From Promethearchaeota archaeon (GTDB lineage Archaea > Asgardarchaeota > Lokiarchaeia > Sigynarchaeales > SOKP01), in contig WJIN01000180.1 in NCBI GenBank assembly GCA_014730295.1, forward strand, positions 1 through 7,286: a stretch of 7,286 nt of DNA, read 5' to 3'. The translations under genes were made by a program, and so were the position numbers. The notes beneath the pieces are model-generated. The model saw only the letters and a list, made by a program, of their open reading frames with translations. It did no database searches and had not been told where the DNA came from. Positions 1-5,976 of the stretch are shown here, piece by piece (position 1 is the stretch's first letter; the number at the start of each line of letters is the position of its first letter).

Positions 1-1
1 T

Positions 2-130
2 CGGTACACATTAGTTCGACAGATGCTCTCTTTCAAGGCAAGGGAATCGGGCTATTTATTCTTCAATTCTCTTACGCATTTGCGCCGACAAATTAGGCTG
101 AAGTATGGAATGGGCTCCTCTATTCACTCT
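2..130 (+). pseudogene. possible 3' end of an unknown gene, cut by the window edge
   Basis: Frame 2 of the plus strand is open from the window edge to a TGA at 128-130, giving about 42 residues rich in Arg, Leu and Phe, with a segment reading LRRQIRLKYGMG. The stretch looks less AT-rich than the intergenic DNA after it, which is why I record it. A second plus-strand frame is open from position 1 to a TAG at 94-96, and a minus-strand frame is also open for over 20 codons, so the strand and frame are not secure. I do not recognise a family. It may be the tail of a mobile-element gene or chance. Confidence 0.22.
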
Positions 131-144
131 TGAGGATATTTCAG

Positions 145-159
145 AAAAAAAATAAAAAG
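145..159 (-). terminator. U-rich terminator downstream of the zinc-ribbon gene
   Basis: On the minus strand this is a run of T5, A, T8, beginning about 60 nt after the stop codon at 218-220. Archaeal RNA polymerases commonly terminate at such U-tracts without a GC-rich hairpin. A very similar tract lies after the LRR gene at 6053-6069, which supports the reading. Confidence 0.35.
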
Positions 160-217
160 AATGAAACTTAAAATTTACTCAATTAATAAAAGAATTTTAT
201 ATTGCATAGAAAAGAAA

Positions 218-805
218 TTAGAAGTTTCCAAACTCCTCTTCAAATTCCGATTCAAAAAGTTTCATCAATTTGGGCTCAGCGTTTAAGCATATCTCTGAAG
301 GATCTAATCCCCCATAATATTGAATGAGCTCAACTAATTCTTGTTGAAATTCGATGGGTATAGGCGTGTCATCTAAGAGACTTTCCGTGAGCACATCGTT
401 CTTAGTTTTAATTAGATAGGAGCCGTAAGAGAGTAAAAATTCATCTATTTGATCAAAAGTAAAATGTTTTTTAACTTGATCCTCGAGATAATGGATGCGA
501 CCCAATTTCTTATCGCAGCGGGTACAAAACCAGCCGGCGTCCTCGGGACGATACATTCTATCTCCTTCACGCCTGCCGCACGAATTGCAAATGATGATGC
601 TTTTTCTGAGCGAATTTTGCAGTTCTTTATATTTTTTCTGGAGATCATCCCATTCTTTTTCTTGCGTTTTGCAATTCAGTTCCATTTTTTTATCAAGTAA
701 ATCAATCGATCGTTTAGTCTTCTCTTCAAACATAGGGTCTTGGAAATTCTGGCGGATTTTGATTAACCGCGGGTGGGTTAATATGATCTCTCTTCTTTTT
801 TTCAT
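218..805 (-). CDS. hypothetical coiled-coil/zinc-ribbon protein, 195 aa
   Basis: I do not recognise a named family. The first 70 residues are highly charged and rich in Lys, Glu and Gln, with a likely helical or coiled-coil segment at about 25-70. A treble-clef or zinc-ribbon pair of CxxC knuckles follows: C73/C76 and C94/C97, separated by 17 residues that include MYRPEDAGWF, which should fold around one zinc ion. Residues 105-195 are acidic and helical, ending in an EFEEEFGNF tail. There is no signal peptide or membrane segment, so the product should be cytoplasmic. The ATG at 805 is chosen because GAGGGAG lies 7 nt upstream, the best ribosome-binding site in the window. The gene stands alone and points away from dprA. 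A nucleic-acid or protein adaptor role is only a guess from the zinc knuckles. Confidence 0.85.
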   Translation of the reverse strand: MKKRREIILTHPRLIKIRQNFQDPMFEEKTKRSIDLLDKKMELNCKTQEKEWDDLQKKYKELQNSLRKSIIICNSCGRREGDRMYRPEDAGWFCTRCDKKLGRIHYLEDQVKKHFTFDQIDEFLLSYGSYLIKTKNDVLTESLLDDTPIPIEFQQELVELIQYYGGLDPSEICLNAEPKLMKLFESEFEEEFGNF

Positions 806-812
806 TTTTTAT

Positions 813-819
813 CTCCCTC
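813..819 (-). promoter_or_regulatory. ribosome-binding site GAGGGAG
   Basis: On the minus strand the sequence GAGGGAG sits 7 nt before the ATG at 805-803. It is purine-rich and resembles an archaeal or bacterial Shine-Dalgarno sequence. It fixes the start of the zinc-ribbon gene. The other genes here lack a comparable site. Confidence 0.55.
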
Positions 820-882
820 ATTTATATTATTGTCTTGTTATTAATCTGAAAGTCTTCTTTCTGATTTAATATTTTTAAAAAA

Positions 883-996
883 ATGAAATATCAACCCATT
901 TTAAAAGTCTACAATTTTATCTTTTATTATGATAAGGATGAATCCATTGATATTATTACACGAAAGGGGAAGAACTACTGGAAAATTGTTTTTTAG
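883..996 (+). CDS. possible 37-aa small protein
   Basis: An ATG at 883 opens 37 codons to a TAG at 994-996. The peptide begins MKYQPILKVYNFIFYY and ends RKGKNYWKIVF, so it is basic and aromatic. No ribosome-binding site is visible; an AT-rich TATA-like stretch lies just upstream (865-880). I see no motif and no homology. Codon-level evidence is too thin to separate a real small gene from chance or from the tail of an eroded gene. Confidence 0.2.
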   Translation: MKYQPILKVYNFIFYYDKDESIDIITRKGKNYWKIVF

Positions 997-1402
997 ATAG
1001 AATATTTGAATAAGAAAAAAGTAAAATTTGCAAAGTTAATGAACCCTTGATCTCATATAGTAAATTGTCTAGGATGCATCAAATCACAAAATTATCTATG
1101 ATATTAGAGCGTTAATATTAAAAAAGTTATAAAACTTATTATTCAAGGGTTTTAAAGTTTATTCATTTAGTCATTGATTACTAACTGCATCAAATAAGCT
1201 TCATGCGGTGAGAATACTTCGCCTTACACAATTGGGCAAGTATGATCTAAGAGATTCCTATACTGCAACAAAAATTATATCATTTCAAGAATTTCTATAG
1301 TTTGAGTTTAAAATAAAAAATATATACTCCCCAATAATTTACTAAATCGGAACTGCCTTACAAATTTAAATCAATGATTAATAAGTTTAATATAGATCAA
1401 GA
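997..1402. other. intergenic region between divergent genes, with a coding-like remnant
   Basis: About 400 nt of AT-rich DNA precedes dprA. A stretch at 1178-1300 (plus) is open for 40 codons before TAG and contains a peptide-like segment, LRLTQLGKYDLRDSYTATK, but has no ATG; GTG at 1208 is the only plausible start. Its local base composition looks less AT-rich than the surroundings, which suggests an eroded gene fragment. No tRNA cloverleaf, CRISPR repeat or strong hairpin was found by eye. The last 40 nt hold the candidate dprA promoter. Confidence 0.4.
1363..1371 (+). promoter_or_regulatory. candidate TATA box for the dprA-comF operon
   Basis: AATTTAAAT lies about 32-40 nt before the ATG at 1403. 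An archaeal TATA box sits about 25-27 nt before the start of transcription, so this would give a leader of only about 8-12 nt. That fits the absence of a Shine-Dalgarno sequence before dprA. Such words are common in AT-rich DNA, so the call is tentative. Confidence 0.3.
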
Positions 1403-2410
1403 ATGGAAGTAGACATCACAGATTATATATTTCTAAGTAGAGAGATACCTCTCCCACTTTCAGCACTCAAAATAATTAATGATAGAATCTCATTTAGTGA
1501 GGTATTAAATTACACCCCTACCAAATTTGAAAATCTACTTCACAATATGAATAAATTCGAAAAGGTTGTAATTAGAAATATCGATAAGAAAGTTAATAAT
1601 TTTGTTTACAAGAGCTCAGATAAGACCTATTACAAGATTAAAAACAATTTAAAGATCTGCAAAGAAAACAATATAAAAGTTTTAAGTTTTTTCGATGAAG
1701 ATTTTCCTGCAAATCTTAAACGTATTAAACAACCCCCAAAATTAGTTTTCATTAAGGGAACTATTGAAAAAAGAGATAAAAAAGCAGTCGCAATTATAGG
1801 CACCAGAGAACCAACGAAATATGGAAGGGAAATGGCAAAAAAGATTGCCGAGAGATTTAGTGAGTTGGGTTTTACAATTGTCAGCGGTTTGGCTCGAGGA
1901 ATTGATACTATTGCTATGAAAAGCGCATTAGAATCAAATGGACGAGTAATTGGGGTAATTGCTTCTGGTATTTTGAATTTATATCCTCCAGAAAATAAGC
2001 CGTTAATTCCTAAATTAGTGAAAAATGGTGCCTTAATTTCGGAGAGATTTCCTCTTAAAAATGTTAACGTCACGGCCTTACAATTAAGAAATAGGATAAC
2101 AAGCGGTTTTGGATTAGCAAATATTTTTGTTGAAGGAACTCAATCAAGTGGTACCAAATGGCAATTTAAATTTGGAAATCAACAAGAAAAACTTCCAGTG
2201 GGAGTTGTGCCAAAATGTAATGATTACAAACAAGCCTATATTCCAAACTGGATCATTAATGAAAAAGGAGGGCTTCAATTGTCAACTATAGATGATGTCG
2301 ATAAAATTGCAGAAATAATTCTAAGGCAAGAAATTAGGGGTAATTCGGGTGATAAGGATGATGAATCAGAATTAAAACAAACTACTATTTTTAAATATGG
2401 ATCAAAATAA
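1403..2410 (+). CDS. dprA: DprA/Smf-like DNA-processing protein (SLOG Rossmann fold)
   Basis: Bacterial DprA binds single-stranded DNA during transformation, shields it from nucleases and loads RecA. The Rossmann core of the family is clear here. There is a lead-in FDEDFPANLKRI...PPKLVFIKG (97-119), a nucleotide-fold strand with AIIGTR (130-135), the hallmark VSGLARGID (160-168), YPPEN (194-198), ISERFP (212-217) and RNRI.SG (229-235). The terminal strand is IFVEGTQSSG (241-250), where bacterial DprA has VEA..rSGsliTA. Residues 1-95 are Lys/Asn-rich and helical, in place of the bacterial N-terminal SAM/HhH domain. No C-terminal winged helix is evident; the last 25 residues look disordered. 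At 335 aa it is near family length. The ATG at 1403 leaves the N-terminal helices intact and follows a TATA-like box. The ComF-type locus starts 14 nt downstream, so the two are probably co-transcribed. The family call is firm; a role in DNA uptake versus defence is inference. Confidence 0.9.
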   Translation: MEVDITDYIFLSREIPLPLSALKIINDRISFSEVLNYTPTKFENLLHNMNKFEKVVIRNIDKKVNNFVYKSSDKTYYKIKNNLKICKENNIKVLSFFDEDFPANLKRIKQPPKLVFIKGTIEKRDKKAVAIIGTREPTKYGREMAKKIAERFSELGFTIVSGLARGIDTIAMKSALESNGRVIGVIASGILNLYPPENKPLIPKLVKNGALISERFPLKNVNVTALQLRNRITSGFGLANIFVEGTQSSGTKWQFKFGNQQEKLPVGVVPKCNDYKQAYIPNWIINEKGGLQLSTIDDVDKIAEIILRQEIRGNSGDKDDESELKQTTIFKYGSK

Positions 2411-2424
2411 AACCAGAGACCATT

Positions 2425-2613
2425 ATGAATAGTGATATAATTTTTTTAAAGAATAATATTCCAATTGAGAGGATTAAAAAACCTTTTTGCGTTAAATGTA
2501 TGAACCCAATAGAGAAAGAAAATAAATTATGTGAGTATTGTAAGCATCCTCCCGCATTAGTTAATGATTGGTTTTTTAATAGAATCTTTTCATTAGGGAG
2601 ATATAGAACATAA
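2425..2613 (+). CDS. ComF-type N-terminal zinc-finger segment, 62 aa, ended by an in-frame TAA
   Basis: The product carries two CxxC knuckles, C22/C25 and C36/C39, ten residues apart, followed by HPP and then SLGRY at 57-60. This is the layout of the N-terminal zinc finger of ComF/ComFC proteins, which leads straight into the PRTase domain. Here a TAA at 2611-2613 ends the frame right after SLGRYRT. The next 15 codons and the PRTase ORF from 2659 are in the same frame, and they continue the family pattern (…NTLSRMILIIKG). The start lies 14 nt after the dprA stop with no clear ribosome-binding site, so translational coupling to dprA is plausible. The piece is either a small stand-alone zinc-finger subunit or, more likely, the severed N-terminus of a single ComF-like protein of about 361 residues. 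Confidence 0.75.
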   Translation: MNSDIIFLKNNIPIERIKKPFCVKCMNPIEKENKLCEYCKHPPALVNDWFFNRIFSLGRYRT

Positions 2614-2658
2614 GAAAATGAACCATATAATAATATCCCACTTAATACTTTATCAAGA

Positions 2659-3510
2659 ATGATTCTAATAATTAAGGGATTTGTTAAAAAGAATAAACAA
2701 ATTGTAGGTGAGTATCTTGCTAATGGTATGTTCAGAATTATTGAGGAAAATCCTTTTTTATGTGAAGATGATACACTTATGCTAATCCCCCCAAAAGATA
2801 ATCCAGAGGAGAAAAATCAATGTGAATATATTCTAAATCCTCTAATTGAAATTTTGAATACAAATGGATATCGGATAACAAATATATCAAGAAAAATAAT
2901 TAGGAAAGAACAGATTGGTGAAAGCAAGGAAAAATCTAGAAATGCAAGGTATAATGATATTCACAATATCCATGAGGTGGATTTAAATAATTTAAATCAA
3001 AAAAAAGTGTTATTAATTGATGATGTTTCAACTACTAATGCTACAGCGTGGGACATTTCAAGAGCTCTAAAAGAAAAAAATGCAGGGGAAGTAAATGTAT
3101 TGACAGCAGGAAGGACATTATTATCTGGGTTCGAGGAGAGAGGGGATTTTCCGCAAAATAAGAGCTTTATAGAATTGATCTCATACTTTTCCAATATTGA
3201 AAATTTTCTGGAAATTAAGAAAATAAATAAGGTAAATATTATAGATCTGCAAATTGAAAATAATAATATCTCATGTGCATTTAAGAACAGGAGCTATAAA
3301 TTGAACATAGATTACAATAATAAAACTATATTTCATGATTGCTACAATTTCTTTCAAAGAAGATATATGAATAAAAGTTTTTGTAAACATATTACTAAAT
3401 TATTCTTATCTATAAAGGATAAATTTGGAGAAGATTTTGCTAGGGATAAAATAAATGATATATATAATAATCTTCTCGACTGGGAATTCCAATGTCCACC
3501 TCTAGATTAG
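2659..3510 (+). CDS. ComF-type phosphoribosyltransferase with C-terminal SWIM-like zinc finger, 283 aa
   Basis: Type I PRTases bind 5-phosphoribosyl-1-pyrophosphate (PRPP) through a D-D-x3-T-T loop. That loop is visible as VLLIDDVSTTNAT (117-129), with Asn127 where the family has Gly. LMLIPPKD (40-47) matches the first core strand and loop, and IIRKEQIGESKEKSRNARY (80-98) matches the flexible hood of ComF proteins. LKEKNAGEVNVLTAGRT (137-153) closes the fold. Residues 165-283 are extra compared with ComF. They contain H226-x-C228, then 13 residues, then C242-K-H244 followed by a hydrophobic helix (ITKLFLSI). This is the pattern of a SWIM zinc finger (CxCxnCxH) with His for the first Cys. The ATG at 2659 aligns with an internal Met of the family pattern and has no ribosome-binding site, so it may not be a natural start. 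It is co-directional with dprA. ComFC proteins act with DprA in bacterial transformation; the function here is inferred. Confidence 0.8.
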   Translation: MILIIKGFVKKNKQIVGEYLANGMFRIIEENPFLCEDDTLMLIPPKDNPEEKNQCEYILNPLIEILNTNGYRITNISRKIIRKEQIGESKEKSRNARYNDIHNIHEVDLNNLNQKKVLLIDDVSTTNATAWDISRALKEKNAGEVNVLTAGRTLLSGFEERGDFPQNKSFIELISYFSNIENFLEIKKINKVNIIDLQIENNNISCAFKNRSYKLNIDYNNKTIFHDCYNFFQRRYMNKSFCKHITKLFLSIKDKFGEDFARDKINDIYNNLLDWEFQCPPLD

Positions 3511-4093
3511 CAAATTAATTACAAATAAATTATTACTCGAATTACAATTTTTCCTATCTCTCTAACTTAGTTATATTAGAATGGCAGAAAAATCATTATA
3601 ATCAATGGTGTTTAGAAACTTGAATCAAAATTTAAATTAATAGGAGGTTTTCTAGCTAACTTTAATATGGTTTTATATGGTTACCAAAAAATAGTAATTT
3701 TTTAGTCTTGTTCTACTCAATTGAATTTTTGTCCGCTATATTCTTAAGATGTTTCTTTATATCGGTTTCAATTTGTTCAGAATCAATTATTGGGAAGATT
3801 TCCGATATCCTCAGTTTTGGATTTATAACATCCAAAACATTCTTGCTTTTAAAGATGATAAACGGAAAATTATTTTTTTCAATTCGGTCATTCAATTCTT
3901 TAATTCTTTCTTTAATATTTTAATCTTATTGTAGATTTTCGATTTCTAATCTCATCCCTTCTCAAATTAGAAGAGATATTTTTCAGTCCATATTAGCATT
4001 TTCGAATCTAGGGAACCTAGAAAAATTGTAAGCTAATCCATCAACTCCGATCGAAATTGAGCAGCTTATGAAAAGAAAATTTAATTTATCGCC
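3511..4093. other. gene-poor spacer between comF and the insertion sequence
   Basis: Apart from the remnant at 3713-3955 this stretch shows no convincing gene. An orphan AGGAGG-like motif occurs at 3641-3648, but it is followed only by very short frames. A T6 run at 3698-3703, preceded by A6, gives a weak all-AT hairpin that could end the plus-strand operon. A 5-bp inverted repeat (CTAGG/CCTAG) lies at 4008-4020. Confidence 0.4.
3713..3955 (-). pseudogene. eroded small gene with two in-frame stops
   Basis: From an ATG at 3955 the minus strand reads MRLEIENLQ, TAA, Asp, TAA, then an unbroken stretch beginning NIKERIKELNDRIEKNNFP. That stretch runs to a stop at 3713-3715. After the second stop the only start is a TTG at 3895, which would give 60 residues. 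The translation looks like a real protein: a charged helix with Ile/Leu at 3-4 spacing, then a compact segment with FPFIIFKSKNVLDV and a Lys/Asp-rich tail. Two stops three codons apart near the start suggest a decayed gene rather than a functional one. The family is unknown to me. Confidence 0.4.
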
Positions 4094-4117
4094 CGAAAAT
4101 AATTTGTGTGTGGCAAC
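4094..4117 (+). repeat. candidate left terminal inverted repeat
   Basis: CGAAAATAATTTGTGTGTGG followed by CAAC pairs with the reverse complement of 5977-6001 over about 19 positions, allowing two small gaps. The match includes an exact 9-bp core, AATTTGTGT, and both ends of the repeat (CGA and CAAC). It lies about 55 nt beyond the transposase stop. Confidence 0.4.
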
Positions 4118-4172
4118 AATAAATTAGATTTTTAAATTTTTAGATTTTTAGAGTATGATCTTTGAATAATAG

Positions 4173-5315
4173 CTAACTTTTTAATTCTTCCAAAACACTT
4201 GGAGCTATGATAAAAGGACATTCAAGATAGGTTTTAAGTCTCATCTCCAGAGTTTCAACAGTTCGCATCCCGAATTGCGTCTGGTACAGCTTATTGATCT
4301 TTCTCATGGTCGCTTCATCAACTACCTTTATGGCTTTAACATCCTTTAATGCGGGATTTTGCTCCATTAGCACTTGAAAGCGAAAGATTTGTTCTTCACA
4401 TGTAATTAATGTATTTACGGCGCTTTTAGGCCAAGAATGGCAACTTTCAGTCACCAGTGCCATAAGAAATGTTAAAGAACTTCTTTTAGAGGGGGAAAGA
4501 CGAAACTGATAATAAAATTTCGTCATTATCCGTCGGATAGAGCGAAGCCATGGGAATTTTTTTAACGCTTTTCGTAATGCTCGTTTTTCACGGGCATCCA
4601 TGTTTATTGGGTTCATTAATACTAAATATTTGGCATCCTGAAACCCCGATTTTAAGTCTTCTAAATTCTTACGATAGGAACGTAGTATTGCTCTCCATGC
4701 TCTATACACCCTCAATTTAAAGAACTCAAGACTTTTAGCCGTGAGACCACGTGTCGGTAAGAGGGATATACATTTTTCTTTCAATAGATCTGCACCCTTC
4801 CAGTGAGTAATAGATAAGTTAGTTAAATATGCAAGGAAGTCTGCTTGTATCTTGGACGGGTTGTTAATGGAAAAAATAGAACGGAGCTTCAAGTAGACTT
4901 GCCAAGCTTGCTTAGAATCGGTAAATTTAAACTCTTTAAGGGTCAGAATCTTGTCTTTCGCTTCAATTTCTAACGAAAAGCGCCCTAAAAACGCTAATTC
5001 CTTAATCTCATAGTGATATTTCTCGTTTTTAAGCCTCGTTAACTCTTTTAACAACCCCCTGTTTAAAAGGTGAGACGCATGAAACGCACATTTTAGAATT
5101 TGCTCTTCGGCAAAAAATTGTCTCACACCGGCTTCCAAGCGGTCTGAAAAGTCAATGGTGATGTAATCAATCGTGCCTAGCCAGTTTATTAACCGTTCGA
5201 TGAAAAATGCCGTGTCATCTCCATTTTCGCTTTTAACTATAGCACCGGCAAGATTTTTTTTGATGACTCGGTCGTTTGCCAGGAGTATTCCTTTCTTATC
5301 TAGTTTCCCTTTTTC
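4173..5315 (-). pseudogene. transposase, DDE core and C-terminal part
   Basis: This frame is open from 5360 down to the TAG at 4173-4175. It only makes sense as the continuation of the upstream transposase pieces after a -1 shift near 5315. It first reads LDKKGILLAND and later IDYITIDFSDRLEAG, where the Asp at 5153-5151 is the likely second catalytic acid. Next come a C-x2-H (KCAFHASH) typical of the helix after that strand and a long Arg/Lys/Leu-rich helical region. The final Glu of the DDE triad cannot be placed with certainty. The first start codon in the frame of any length is a TTG at 5138, inside a continuous protein pattern, so the ORF is not an independent gene. The stop codon lies just inside the left terminal repeat of the element. 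Confidence 0.7.
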
Positions 5316-5554
5316 TTTTTTGTATTTGTTTTGGGATCGTTTTTTTTTGTAGTCGCTGCTTTAAACGTACCATCAATCGAAATAAACCCAGAAAAGTCTT
5401 CCGGAGGATCTTTGTCAGAAAAGTCGACCTTTAGTTCGCCCCGTTTTCCCTCTTTATCAACCCATGACTTTACTTTACTAACTGAAACTTCTACATTATG
5501 CAAATTGTTAAGATCTTTTGTTACTCGTCGAATCGAGTCTCCTTCTTTTAAATC
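5300..5554 (-). pseudogene. transposase, middle part with first catalytic Asp
   Basis: The frame opens at 5554 with DLKEGDSIRRVTKDLNN, a helix-turn-helix-like segment, and goes on to VSKVKSWVDKEGKRGELKVDF. It then reaches FISIDGTF, where the Asp at 5374-5372 fits the first acid of a DDE/RNase H-fold catalytic site. It ends in a Lys/Thr/Asn-rich tail and TAG at 5302-5300. The only start within it is a TTG at 5503, which is an ordinary Leu codon in the protein pattern. It joins the zinc-ribbon piece upstream by a -1 change at about 5550 and the core piece downstream by another -1 change near 5315. Confidence 0.6.
5309..5348 (-). promoter_or_regulatory. candidate -1 ribosomal frameshift site in the transposase
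   Basis: On the minus strand a run of nine A (5348-5340) contains, in the zero frame, the heptamer A AAA AAC (5345-5339). Twenty-four bases on lies A AAA AAG (5321-5315), the strongest known -1 slippery heptamer of bacterial insertion sequences and dnaX. The zero frame stops at TAG 5302-5300, four codons after the second heptamer. The -1 frame is open from 5360 and carries the rest of the transposase. Direction, position and overlap are all what programmed frameshifting needs. A homopolymer sequencing error in the A9 run would look the same. Confidence 0.45.
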
Positions 5555-5841
5555 CTAAGAGTTGCATATTTAAGTATTCCCGGCATGAATGACGTGCGAG
5601 GAGGTATTAAAGGATGTCTGATGGTAAATGTTTTTTCACATTTCGCACAAATAAAGGTTATTTTCTCGTATCTTATCCTTCTACAAATCATGGGCGTGCC
5701 AAGGTCTTGAATTGTCCTGATTTTATAGGTTTTACGATTGATTACTTCACAACCACATGAGGGGCATTTCTCGGGATAAAAATCTGCGTCTGAATGCTCT
5801 CGTATTTCAACTTATATCTTATCTTCATGTCTTTTATCCAT
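5548..5841 (-). pseudogene. transposase, N-terminal zinc-ribbon part
   Basis: An ATG at 5841 reads MDKRHEDKI and then meets TAA at 5814-5812. The same frame continues with a clear zinc ribbon: a CPSC knuckle (Cys codons at 5766 and 5757) and a CAKC knuckle (5649 and 5640), 35 residues apart. RTIQDLG and RIRYEKITFI lie between them, as in the N-terminal domains of ISL3-like transposases. The frame ends at TAA 5550-5548 after KYATLRI. One base back, the next frame carries the protein on from 5554, so a single-base change separates the pieces. With the TAA near the start, at least two lesions sit in this part. Confidence 0.55.
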
Positions 5842-5862
5842 GAATAACAATTGTTTTTTGAG

Positions 5863-5885
5863 GATTTAAGGTTTTTGCTTAAATC
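5863..5885. repeat. 8-bp inverted repeat upstream of the transposase
   Basis: GATTTAAG and CTTAAATC are exact reverse complements separated by seven bases, GTTTTTG. The hairpin lies 22 nt before the transposase ATG at 5841, inside the element. It could act as an operator or a subterminal transposase-binding site, or it could be chance in AT-rich DNA. Confidence 0.3.
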
Positions 5886-5976
5886 GTTTGGTAAAGGTAG
5901 TAAATCGGTGAAATGAGCTGTGATATGAGATTTACACCCCGGTATTATGAGGAGCTATGCTTTTCACTAGAAATAA

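Noticed and set aside
449..869. Plus-strand open frames (449-700 and 495-869) opposite the zinc-ribbon gene
   Set aside because: They are antisense shadows of 218-805, with low-complexity Phe/Ser-rich translations. The minus-strand gene has the zinc knuckles and a ribosome-binding site.
1630..2073. 147-codon minus-strand frame inside dprA
   Set aside because: It is antisense to the most conserved DprA motifs, so its openness follows from the sense codons. No independent start signals are seen.
2611..2613. Pyrrolysine or selenocysteine recoding at the comF stop
   Set aside because: The codon is TAA, which neither system uses, and no SECIS- or PYLIS-like structure is evident after it.
3708..3934. 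Two overlapping plus-strand frames with Phe/Ile/Ser-rich translations
   Set aside because: They look like hydrophobic shadows of the minus-strand remnant at 3713-3955; two frames on the same strand with similar composition indicate base-composition artefacts.
4127..4152. Short TAGATTTTTA direct repeats just outside the transposase stop
   Set aside because: Two low-complexity AT copies only; not a CRISPR or iteron array, as no spacing regularity or further copies exist.
3653..4180. Exact 11-bp repeat TAGCTAACTTT at 3653-3663 and 4170-4180, considered as a target-site duplication or att site
   Set aside because: Its position does not flank the element (one copy overlaps the transposase stop), and exact 11-mers are expected by chance several times in 7 kb of AT-rich DNA.
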